This document shows, piece by piece, positions 50,122 to 57,710 of a DNA stretch of 58,124 bases. This DNA is from UBA6115 sp964346355 (GTDB taxonomy: Bacteria; Bacillota; Clostridia; Christensenellales; Aristaeellaceae), in the NCBI GenBank assembly GCA_964346355.1, contig CAYFUH010000008.1, positions 1-58,124 of the forward strand, written 5' to 3'. Below the pieces are notes generated by a model, which was given only the letters and a program-made list of their open reading frames with translations, had not been told where the DNA came from and ran no database searches. Made by a program: the position numbers and the translations under genes. How positions within the stretch are numbered: position 1 is the first letter of the stretch; every line of letters begins with the position of its first letter.

Positions 50122-50151
50122 TTGGTGGTGCGCGGTCGCTTATGATACAAT
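50122..50151 (+). promoter_or_regulatory. selA-selB promoter (plus)
   Basis: -35 TTGGTG (50122-50127), 18-base spacer, extended -10 TGATACAAT (50143-50151). Its -35 lies two bases from the selD -35. Confidence 0.65.
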
Positions 50152-50183
50152 GGGTTTTAGCAAATTGTCATGAGGAGAGAAAC

Positions 50184-51587
50184 ATGGATCAGCCATCTTC
50201 CCTTTTGCGCGCCATTCCCGGCATCGACCAGCTGCTCAAGCAGGAGCAGATCCAAGGTTTGATAGAAGCCTATTCCCCGGCGCTTGTCACCCAGGCGCTG
50301 CGGGAGGCGCTTGATGAACTGCGTAAAAACATCCAAAGCGGCGCCGTCCGCGCCATTTCGCCGGATGAGATTTTGATGAACACCGCGCTCCTATTGACCA
50401 AAGCACAGACGATGGGCCACCGCCCTGTCATCAACGCGACGGGTATCCTGCTGCATACCAACCTGGGCCGCGCGCTGATGGCGGAGCAGGCTGGCGAGGC
50501 TGCCAAGCAGGCAGCCATCCACTACACCAATTTAGAGTTTGATTGTATGACGGGCAAGCGCGGGGACCGCCTGGTGCCCATTGTCAAAGCGTTTACAGCC
50601 TTGACAGGGGCGGAGGACGCCCTGGTGGTCAACAACAACGCAGCCGCCGTGCTGCTGGCGCTGTCTGCCTTGGCCAAAGGGCAGCAGGTGATTGTGTCCC
50701 GCGGTGAGTTGGTAGAGATTGGCGGATCTTTCCGCGTGCCGGATGTGATGACGCAAAGCGGCTGCCAATTGGTTGAGGTGGGCACCACCAACAAAACCAA
50801 ACTGGCGGATTATGAACAGGCCATTTGTGAAGACACCGCGGCCCTCATGAAGGTGCATACCAGCAACTACCAGGTTATCGGTTTTACACAATCCGCTGAC
50901 ATGACAGACATCGCGCGCCTGGCGCGTGAGCACGGCCTGGTATCCATTTATGACCTGGGCAGCGGCGCCATGCTGCCGCTTTCGCCCTATGGATTAAAAA
51001 TGGAACCTATGGTCAAAGAGGCGCTGGCGCAAGGCGCGGATGTAGTGTGCTTCTCCGGGGACAAGCTGCTGGGCGGGCCGCAGGCAGGCATCATCCTGGG
51101 CAGGGCCGAGTATCTTGCTGTCATGAAAAAGCACCCGCTGATGCGGGCGCTGCGCGTGGACAAGATGAGCCTGGCCGCGCTTGAAGCGACGCTTTTATTG
51201 TATCAGGATGAAGAGCTTGCCAAGCGGGCGTTGCCCCTTTACCGGATGCTGGCGGAAAACCTGGATACGCTCAAATTACGGGCGGAGGCGCTGTACGCCT
51301 TATTGGACGCCGGTATTCAAGCGAATGCGCGCATCGTGCCGTCCGATGCCCAGGTGGGCGGCGGCTCAGCACCCGGGGAGATGCTGCCTTCCCTCGCGCT
51401 GGCGATCACGCCTGGAAAAATAGGACTGAATGATTTGTACAGGCGCTTGATTCAGGCAGAAACCCCTGTGATTGCGCGGGTACACCAGGACAGCCTGCAG
51501 TTGGACATGCGCACCCTGCGGGATGAGGACATAAAACCCCTGGCTTACGCGCTCAACCAGGCGCTGCCGCAGGAGGCAACCGCATGA
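50184..51587 (+). CDS. selA: L-seryl-tRNA(Sec) selenium transferase SelA
   Basis: 467 residues. PLP enzyme that converts Ser-tRNA(Sec) to Sec-tRNA(Sec) with selenophosphate. The PLP lysine is K294 in FSGDKLLGGPQAGII. The N-terminal domain (RAIPGIDQLLKQEQIQGLIE) and VINATGILLHTNLGRALM are typical. The ATG at 50184 follows GAGGAGAG. The last codons overlap selB (ATGA), so the two are coupled. Confidence 0.97.
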   Translation: MDQPSSLLRAIPGIDQLLKQEQIQGLIEAYSPALVTQALREALDELRKNIQSGAVRAISPDEILMNTALLLTKAQTMGHRPVINATGILLHTNLGRALMAEQAGEAAKQAAIHYTNLEFDCMTGKRGDRLVPIVKAFTALTGAEDALVVNNNAAAVLLALSALAKGQQVIVSRGELVEIGGSFRVPDVMTQSGCQLVEVGTTNKTKLADYEQAICEDTAALMKVHTSNYQVIGFTQSADMTDIARLAREHGLVSIYDLGSGAMLPLSPYGLKMEPMVKEALAQGADVVCFSGDKLLGGPQAGIILGRAEYLAVMKKHPLMRALRVDKMSLAALEATLLLYQDEELAKRALPLYRMLAENLDTLKLRAEALYALLDAGIQANARIVPSDAQVGGGSAPGEMLPSLALAITPGKIGLNDLYRRLIQAETPVIARVHQDSLQLDMRTLRDEDIKPLAYALNQALPQEATA

Positions 51588-53506
51588 ACAACCACATCAT
51601 CATCGGGACCGCCGGCCATGTGGACCATGGTAAAACCTGCTTAATCCGCGCCCTGACCGGGACGGACACCGACCGGCTGGATGAGGAGAAGCGCCGCGGC
51701 ATCACCATTGACCTGGGCTTTACTTACCTGTCGCTGCCGGATGGCCGCCAGGCCGGCATCATTGATGTGCCCGGGCATGAGAAATTTGTGCACAATATGC
51801 TCTCCGGCGCTGGCGGGATTGACCTGGCGCTGCTGGTTGTCGCCGCGGATGAAGGCGTTATGCCCCAGACAAGGGAGCACATGGGCATCCTCTCCCTGCT
51901 GGGCATCACCCGCGGCATCGTCGCGGTGACCAAGACCGACATGGTGGAGGATGACTGGCTGGAGTTGATGCTGGAGGAATTGAAGGAGGAGCTGCAGGAC
52001 AGTTTCTTGCAGGACGCCCCCATCATCCCGGTATCCTCCTACACCGGGGCAGGCATTGAGGCGTTAAAAACCCGCTTAATTGCGCTGATTGAAGAAACAC
52101 CCAGTAAAAATACCGATCAACCCTTCCGCCTGCCTGTAGACCGGGTTTTCACCATGCCCGGCTTTGGCACAGTCGTCACCGGCACCCTGATTGAGGGCAG
52201 CCTGAAGGAAGGGCAGGAGGTGACCATTTACCCGGAGGGGATTCAAACCCGGGTGCGCAACCTGCAGGTGCACACGCAGACCGTGCCAGAGGCCTTTGCC
52301 GGCCAGCGGGTCGCCGTCAACCTGCAGCGGGTGAAGACAGAGGAGCTAACCCGCGGCTGCGTCCTGGCAGCGCCCGGCAGCATCCAGCCCACCTATATGA
52401 TTGACGCATCTGTGCGGCTGCTGCCGGATGCCCGCTTTTCCATGCGCACCGGCAGCAGGCTGCACTTCCACCACGGGTCGGGTGAGGTGCTGTGCAAGGC
52501 GGTGCTGCTGGGCGGGGCGGAAGAGCTGCTGCCCGGCCAAAGCGCCTACGCACAGCTGCGGTTTGACACGCCTGTCGCACTGAAGGCGCGGGATGCCTTT
52601 GTGCTGCGATTTTATTCCCCACTGGAAACCGTAGGCGGCGGCGTTGTGCTGGATCCAAGCCCCTACAAACACAAGGCCAGCAGCGAGAAAGCGCTTGAGA
52701 AACTGCGCCTGATGGACCAGGGATCCCAGAAGGATTTATTGGAAGCGCTGCTGATGGAGCACAGCCCGCATTACGCGCAGACCACCGTACTACGCGCCCA
52801 GACTGGGCTCGCGGATGAGCAAATCGATATCATCCTGCGTGAATTAATCGCAAAAGGGCAGGCTGTGGCAGTTAATGACAGGCTGGTGCTGCACCAAAGC
52901 CATGTGAAAGCGCTTTCAGACAAAGTTCGCAAACTGCTTGAAACATATCATCAGGACAACCCGCTGAAAACCGGGATGCGCGCGGAGGAAATCCGCGGCA
53001 AATTATTCAAGCAGCTGGATGCCGGGGTGGCCGAGCAGCTGCTGGATATGCTGGTTATACAGGACAAAATCACAAAAGCAAACGCCAGTTACGCCCTGCC
53101 CGGGTTTGAAGTGCGCTTCTCCCCCAGCCAACAGGCTGCGGTTGAGCAGTTGTTAACCCAGTTTGAACAGGCGGGCTTCGCACCGCCGGAGAAGACGGCG
53201 CTGCTACATGAGCACGCGAAGAATAAGGATATCCCAAAGGCACTGGATTACCTGATGGACACAGGGCGCTTGATTCCTGTGAATAGCGAAATCGCCTTTT
53301 TAAAGGAACACCACAAAAAAGCACAAGCCTTGTTTGAAGACATCCAGGAGGCAAAAGGCGAGGTAACCCTGGCGGACTTCCGCGACGCGATCAGCGCTTC
53401 CCGCAAGTATGCTTTGGCCTTGCTGGAATACTGGGATTTGAAGGGCTACACCAAAAAGGGCGCGGAATCCCGTTTGATGGCCAAACCCTTTGAGGCGCTT
53501 GAATAG
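51584..53506 (+). CDS. selB: Selenocysteine-specific elongation factor SelB
   Basis: 640 residues. GTPase carrying Sec-tRNA to UGA codons next to a SECIS hairpin. G1 is GTAGHVDHGKT, G3 DVPGHEKFVHNM, G4 VTKTDM. EF-Tu-like domains II and III follow (FRLPVDRVFTMPGFGTVVTG), then the SelB-specific winged-helix region (about 380-640), which reads the mRNA hairpin, ending with LLEYWDLKGYTKKG. Length is normal for the family. Confidence 0.97.
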   Translation: MNNHIIIGTAGHVDHGKTCLIRALTGTDTDRLDEEKRRGITIDLGFTYLSLPDGRQAGIIDVPGHEKFVHNMLSGAGGIDLALLVVAADEGVMPQTREHMGILSLLGITRGIVAVTKTDMVEDDWLELMLEELKEELQDSFLQDAPIIPVSSYTGAGIEALKTRLIALIEETPSKNTDQPFRLPVDRVFTMPGFGTVVTGTLIEGSLKEGQEVTIYPEGIQTRVRNLQVHTQTVPEAFAGQRVAVNLQRVKTEELTRGCVLAAPGSIQPTYMIDASVRLLPDARFSMRTGSRLHFHHGSGEVLCKAVLLGGAEELLPGQSAYAQLRFDTPVALKARDAFVLRFYSPLETVGGGVVLDPSPYKHKASSEKALEKLRLMDQGSQKDLLEALLMEHSPHYAQTTVLRAQTGLADEQIDIILRELIAKGQAVAVNDRLVLHQSHVKALSDKVRKLLETYHQDNPLKTGMRAEEIRGKLFKQLDAGVAEQLLDMLVIQDKITKANASYALPGFEVRFSPSQQAAVEQLLTQFEQAGFAPPEKTALLHEHAKNKDIPKALDYLMDTGRLIPVNSEIAFLKEHHKKAQALFEDIQEAKGEVTLADFRDAISASRKYALALLEYWDLKGYTKKGAESRLMAKPFEALE

Positions 53507-53524
53507 CCATTACCCTTATTTTGA

Positions 53525-53553
53525 TTGACAAAACCGCTCAAAAACACTAAAAT
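53525..53553 (+). promoter_or_regulatory. tRNA-Sec promoter
   Basis: Perfect -35 TTGACA (53525-53530), 17-base spacer, TAAAAT (53548-53553), twelve bases before the tRNA. Confidence 0.8.
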
Positions 53554-53564
53554 ACCAGATGTAT

Positions 53565-53661
53565 GGGAGCAGATGGGTGCTGGTGTGTCCCCCGGTCTTC
53601 AAAACCGGTGTAAGAGGTTAGTAGCCCCTTGGGTGGGTTCGATTCCCACATGCTCTCGCCA
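53565..53661 (+). tRNA. selC: tRNA-Sec (anticodon UCA)
   Basis: 97 bases including an encoded CCA. The acceptor stem is 8 bp long (GGGAGCAG with ATGCTCTC; last pair G-A mismatched), the D stem is the 6-bp form seen in tRNA-Sec, and the anticodon arm CCGGT-CTTCAAA-ACCGG carries TCA. A long variable arm and T arm GTGGG-TTCGATT-CCCAC follow. The discriminator is G. Both the long acceptor and UCA identify it as the UGA-decoding selenocysteine tRNA. Confidence 0.96.
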
Positions 53662-53663
53662 CC

Positions 53664-53697
53664 AAAGCCCCTTGTACATAAAGGGGCTTTCTATATT
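53664..53697 (+). terminator. Terminator after tRNA-Sec
   Basis: AAAGCCCCTT (53664-53673) with AAGGGGCTTT (53681-53690), then CTATATTTT. Confidence 0.88.
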
Positions 53698-53724
53698 TTA
53701 TCGTTTAATTGTTCTTAGGTTTTC

Positions 53725-53754
53725 TTGACAGCAACCTTTGTTTGCAAGAATGAT
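53725..53754 (+). promoter_or_regulatory. Probable promoter of the MATE gene
   Basis: Perfect TTGACA (53725-53730), 18-base spacer, AATGAT (53749-53754). A ribosome site AAAAAAGGAG follows at 53774-53783. Confidence 0.5.
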
Positions 53755-53843
53755 CACAGAAAACCAATCTGCTAAAAAAGGAGTGTGCGAACAAACTGAC
53801 TCATACTATCACAAGCCGCAGGGACATCCTGCTGCATGCTATT

Positions 53844-55109
53844 TTGCCGGGGATTGGCGGAATGCTGGGTGTCTCCCTGTATGTGCTGGGGGATACCATG
53901 ATTGTAGGCCGCGGGCTGGGCGCCGCGGGGCTGACAGCGCTGAACATCTCCATCCCCATGATCAACGTGTTAAACGCGGTGGGCTTGCTGTTTGGGATTG
54001 GCGCTTCCACGCTGATTTCAAAGGCGCTTGGCGAAGGCAAAAAGGACAAGGCGCACCGCCTGTTCACAAAATCCCTGATTTTGTCTGCGGTGGCCGGCAT
54101 CCTGTTAACAATCATTTTTATGGTGTTGATGGATCCCTTGTGCCGTTTTCTGGGCGCGTCGGACGCTGCCTTTTTCATGGTGCGGGATTATCTGAGCACC
54201 TTCTTAGCCTTTGCCCTGCCCTTTATCCTGTTTTCCGCTGCCACAGCCCTCATCCGCAATGACAACGGGGCGCGGCTGGTGATGATTGCCCTGCTGTCTG
54301 GCTCTGTATTTAATGTTGTATTTGACTATATCTTTATTTTCAAACTGCATATGGGAATGCGGGGTGCCGCGCTGGCCACTGGGCTTGCGCCCTGTGTGGG
54401 CTTGGTCATCCTGTCGCTGCACTATTTTACGCGCAGAAATACGCTGGTGCTGCGCTTCAGCACCAGCGGGCTGAAACGGTTCTGGCAGATCACAGCGGCA
54501 GGCACATCGGGCTTTGTGCTGGAGTTGTCCAGCGGCATCATCATATTTGCCTATAATTATGTCATACTGCGCTTGGCCGGGGATATCGGTGTGTCCAGCT
54601 ACAGCATCGTGGCGAACCTGGCATTGATTATCACCGCGGTCTTCCTGGGCATTGCGCTGGGCATTCAGCCACTGATCAGCTACCACGAAGGCGCGCAAAA
54701 TAAAACGATGATTGACAAAGTCTTCCGCCTGGGCATGCAGACTGCCTTTCTGTCCGGGCTGTTTTTCCTGGGCTTGGGGCTGCTCTTCCCCCGGTTTTTG
54801 GCTGGCTTGTTTATTCAGGATGAGGCGGTCATGACCTATGCCATCCCCGGCGTGCGGCTGTTTTTCATCGCCTTCCCGATGATGGGCATGAACATTGTGT
54901 GGACGATGAAATACCAAAGCCAAAACCGCATTGGCACCTCCCTGTTTGTATCGCTGTTTCGGGGATTGCTTTTCTTACTCATCAGCCTGTTCGCGCTGTC
55001 CGCCCTCTTTTTGATGACGGGCGTCTGGCTGTCCATGCCGTTTACGGAGCTGGCATGTTTTGGCTTGCTGATATTTTTGCACAAGCACGAACAAAAGAAG
55101 GCCGCATAA
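53844..55109 (+). CDS. MATE family multidrug/Na+ efflux transporter, start uncertain
   Basis: At least 421 residues with about 12 membrane segments. The opening LPGIGGMLGVSLYVLGDTMIVGRGLG and later YNYVILRLAGDIGVSSYSIVANL and FLGIALGIQPLISYHEGA mark the MATE family, which exports cationic drugs or metabolites using H+ or Na+. The frame continues upstream without a stop and encodes a sensible MATE N-terminus (NKLTHTITSRRDILLHAI) from about 53790, but that stretch has no ATG, GTG or TTG. TTG 53844 is the only canonical start, while the ribosome site at 53774-53783 points to a start near 53790. A CTG start (53796) or a one-base indel is likely. Confidence 0.82.
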   Translation: MPGIGGMLGVSLYVLGDTMIVGRGLGAAGLTALNISIPMINVLNAVGLLFGIGASTLISKALGEGKKDKAHRLFTKSLILSAVAGILLTIIFMVLMDPLCRFLGASDAAFFMVRDYLSTFLAFALPFILFSAATALIRNDNGARLVMIALLSGSVFNVVFDYIFIFKLHMGMRGAALATGLAPCVGLVILSLHYFTRRNTLVLRFSTSGLKRFWQITAAGTSGFVLELSSGIIIFAYNYVILRLAGDIGVSSYSIVANLALIITAVFLGIALGIQPLISYHEGAQNKTMIDKVFRLGMQTAFLSGLFFLGLGLLFPRFLAGLFIQDEAVMTYAIPGVRLFFIAFPMMGMNIVWTMKYQSQNRIGTSLFVSLFRGLLFLLISLFALSALFLMTGVWLSMPFTELACFGLLIFLHKHEQKKAA

Positions 55110-55134
55110 CGCGGCACTCTCTTTGAGTATACTG

Positions 55135-55165
55135 GCTGAACAGTTTAAACGCTGTTCAGCTTTGT
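55135..55165 (+). terminator. Terminator of the MATE gene, overlapping the brnQ stop
   Basis: GCTGAACAG (55135-55143) with CTGTTCAGC (55152-55160), then TTTGTTTTG. The brnQ stop codon lies in its loop. Confidence 0.8.
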
Positions 55166-56470
55166 TTTGTTGGACTGCTCAGGCAGCAACAAGGCGATGA
55201 GATACGCGATGATGGCGCCCGCGGCAGCCGTGGTCATATACCCAAAGCCCTTGCCGCCCAAGGGGATCCATTTAATGACATTGTTGGCGAATTCCGCTAA
55301 ACCCGGGATGTACTTGAGCAGCAGAATGACGGAAAAGACGATGGTGCCCAGCATCGCGCCGCGGTAGAATGCGTCGCTTTTGATGAAGCGGTCGAGCAGA
55401 TTCAGCAAAATCAGCACGATGCAGATGGGATAGATGACCTCCAGCACCGGCGCTGCCAGGGAAATAATGCCCTCCACCCCGATTTGGGAGACGGCAAAGC
55501 TGAACACTGTCACCAGGGCGACCAGCACCTTATAGGGCACCCTGTTGTTGGTTAACTTGTTGATATATTGCGCGAAGGTGACCGTGAGGCCAGAGGCGGT
55601 GGTCAGGCAGGCAAAGAAGATGATGATGCCCAGCACGGCTTGCCCAAAGACGCCGGCCAAGCGGTTGGCAGCGGTGGTCAGCATCACCGTGCGGTCTGAA
55701 ATGCCCTGCAAAAAGGAACTGCCCGACGCGCCAATCCAGGTATAGGCAAAATACACCAACCCCAGTAAAACGCCCGCGATCAGTGCTGCGATGAGGAGGA
55801 CGCGGTGCTTTTCCTTGCCCTCATAGCCCTTTTTGGCCAGCAGCATGGCAATGGATGCGCTGATGACCAGCGAGCCGATGCCGTCCATGGTCTGGTAGCC
55901 GGAGGTAAAGCCATAATAAAAGGGCGCTTCTGTGATGGTGCTTTCAACCGGCGTGCCAATGGGGTTTACAAAGGACAGGATGGCCAGCAAGGTCAGCGCC
56001 ACAATCATCACCGGCGTTAAAAACCCGCCCATGGTATCCATCACTTTGCCTTCTGAGATGGACAGCAAGTAGGACAACAGGAAAAAGACGGCAGAGGTAA
56101 CGGCAAAGGCGATGGTGATGGAGGTGCCCTGTGGTAAAAAGGGCAACACCGACATCTCTGTCGTGGTGGCAGCTGTGCGCGGGATGGCGAAGAGCGGGCC
56201 TATCATGATGAGGATGAGCAGGTTGAGCACTTTGCCAAAGGTGATGGAAAAGCGGCGGCTTAACTCATTGCTGTCGCCGTCTACCTTGGCCACCGCCACC
56301 GCGCCTAAAATGGGCAAGCCTGCCCCTGTAATCACAAAGCCGAAGGCCGCAGCCACCCAGGTGGATCCCGCTTGCACCCCTGTATAGGGAGGGAAGATAA
56401 TGTTACCTGCCCCAAGGAACATCGCGAATAACGCAAATCCTGCAATCAGGGGATCCCTTCTTCTGTGCAT
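55145..56470 (-). CDS. brnQ: Branched-chain amino acid transport system carrier BrnQ
   Basis: 441 residues with 12 membrane segments. LIVCS-family Na+ or H+ symporter for Leu, Ile and Val. The N-terminal IAGFALFAMFLGAGNIIFPP is the family hallmark, followed by GFVITGAGLPILGAVAVAK and PRTAATTTEM. The ATG at 56470 follows AGGAGAG; an in-frame extension upstream lacks family similarity. It duplicates the substrate range of the liv ABC system in this window. Confidence 0.95.
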   Translation of the reverse strand: MHRRRDPLIAGFALFAMFLGAGNIIFPPYTGVQAGSTWVAAAFGFVITGAGLPILGAVAVAKVDGDSNELSRRFSITFGKVLNLLILIMIGPLFAIPRTAATTTEMSVLPFLPQGTSITIAFAVTSAVFFLLSYLLSISEGKVMDTMGGFLTPVMIVALTLLAILSFVNPIGTPVESTITEAPFYYGFTSGYQTMDGIGSLVISASIAMLLAKKGYEGKEKHRVLLIAALIAGVLLGLVYFAYTWIGASGSSFLQGISDRTVMLTTAANRLAGVFGQAVLGIIIFFACLTTASGLTVTFAQYINKLTNNRVPYKVLVALVTVFSFAVSQIGVEGIISLAAPVLEVIYPICIVLILLNLLDRFIKSDAFYRGAMLGTIVFSVILLLKYIPGLAEFANNVIKWIPLGGKGFGYMTTAAAGAIIAYLIALLLPEQSNKTKLNSV

Positions 56471-56546
56471 GGCGGCTGTCTCTCCTATTCCTGCCTGCGC
56501 ATGGGCGCAGGAAACCATTGATTATCAAGCATTTTTGTCAAATAAT

Positions 56547-56589
56547 GGGTACTGTTTTTCTCGCTTTCCAACCTCATCATACAGTACCC
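56547..56589 (-). promoter_or_regulatory. Long-armed inverted repeat spanning the brnQ start site
   Basis: GGGTACTG (56547-56554) and CAGTACCC (56582-56589), a perfect 8-bp repeat with 27 bases between. One arm lies in the promoter spacer, the other downstream of +1. Confidence 0.45.
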
Positions 56590-56604
56590 GCCAGCCCAAT
56601 ACAA
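56576..56604 (-). promoter_or_regulatory. brnQ promoter
   Basis: Minus strand -35 TTGTAT (56599-56604), 17-base spacer, -10 TATGAT (56576-56581); predicted +1 near 56569, giving a 5' leader of about 100 bases. I see no T-box consensus in it. Confidence 0.6.
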
Positions 56605-56650
56605 GGGGATAAATGCAAAATAAAAACATTTTTTGCGATGTATACAGACA

Positions 56651-56684
56651 TCAAAAAAGGCGCTTCCAAATGTGTGGAAACGCC
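56651..56684 (-). terminator. Terminator after the double-GNAT gene
   Basis: GGCGTTTCCA with TGGAAGCGCC on the minus strand, followed by six T. The stretch 56605-56650 holds nothing else I recognise. Confidence 0.88.
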
Positions 56685-56725
56685 TGTTGTTTTACAGTAG
56701 GGAGAACGCTGAACACAACCTGATA

Positions 56726-57703
56726 TTAAGTATCCTGAAGGCTTTTTTTCATGGTGGCAAAGGTACGGACCACAGACAGGCCCGCGCGCTCATAAATCCG
56801 GCGCGCGGGGTTTTCCTCCCCTGTAAACAAGGTGGTGAAGCTGGCGCCAATCTGGATAAACTCCTGCATCAACAGGTGAAACAGGACGGTTGCGATGCCG
56901 CGCCCCTGGTAGTTGGGATCCGTGCAGATGCCGGTAAACCAGCCGCGACCGCTTGGCTGTAAATCCACAGGGCCGGTGAAGCCCACAATATGCCCCGGCA
57001 CAGTCGCTGCCAGGATGACGCGGGGGCTTGTTTTCGCGGTTTCTTCCCGTAAGACCCCGCGCCAGTAGTCGCTGCCCACGCGGTCACACATGCCGTCAAA
57101 CTCATACCTCAGCTGCGGATGATACCGGCCAGTATCAATGCCCGCATCCAGCAGGCGCTGTTGCAAAAGCGCCAGATCGCGCAAGGGCTTGTACTGCGCC
57201 AGGTCCATGTACATCGCGATTTCCCGGCCGCCTTCGATAAAGTTCATCGCGCGCAAAAAGCCATAGCCCGGGCTTTTTGTATCACAGCCAGGCGCGTTGT
57301 TGTGGTCATGCCCAGGCGTTCCGGGCACGAGCCAGTCCAGCTTGATGGGGTTGCCGCCGGATACCGCAATCTGCGACACACCACGATGGTGCATTTCTTG
57401 CGTGAACGCGTCCAGGAGCGCCCTGCCTATCCCCTGCCGGCGTACATCGCGGCGCACAAACACGCAGGTTAGATAGGCCGTATCCGCCTGACTACCGATT
57501 GCGCCATTGATAAAGCCGACCACATCCATCTCCTGAAGGGCGACGAACGAGACCTGGGAATTGACTGCCGGATTTTCCGTAAACTTGGATGCAAAATAGT
57601 CCGCGGTCAGCGGGTAGAACAAAACTTCCCCCGCATTTCGCGCGTCTTCCCACAGTTTAATCACCATGGGTAAATCAGGTAACTCAAAATGACGGATGTG
57701 CAT
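56726..57703 (-). CDS. Protein with two GNAT acetyltransferase domains
   Basis: 325 residues. The N-terminal GNAT domain (1 to about 150) has the acetyl-CoA motif RRDVRRQGIGRALLDAF. The C-terminal one (about 190-325) has DPNYQGRGIATVLFHLLMQEF and ends GEENPARRIYERAGLSVVRTF. Both keep the Q/RxxGxG/A loop, so both could bind acetyl-CoA. The substrate is unknown. The ATG at 57703 follows GAGG; the preceding oxidase gene ends 7 bases upstream, so the two are probably one transcript. Confidence 0.88.
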   Translation of the reverse strand: MHIRHFELPDLPMVIKLWEDARNAGEVLFYPLTADYFASKFTENPAVNSQVSFVALQEMDVVGFINGAIGSQADTAYLTCVFVRRDVRRQGIGRALLDAFTQEMHHRGVSQIAVSGGNPIKLDWLVPGTPGHDHNNAPGCDTKSPGYGFLRAMNFIEGGREIAMYMDLAQYKPLRDLALLQQRLLDAGIDTGRYHPQLRYEFDGMCDRVGSDYWRGVLREETAKTSPRVILAATVPGHIVGFTGPVDLQPSGRGWFTGICTDPNYQGRGIATVLFHLLMQEFIQIGASFTTLFTGEENPARRIYERAGLSVVRTFATMKKSLQDT

Positions 57704-57710
57704 CAATACC

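Noticed and set aside
56470..56569. T-box or other amino-acid riboswitch in the brnQ leader
   Set aside because: No T-box sequence, specifier loop or terminator/antiterminator pair is visible in the roughly 100-base leader.
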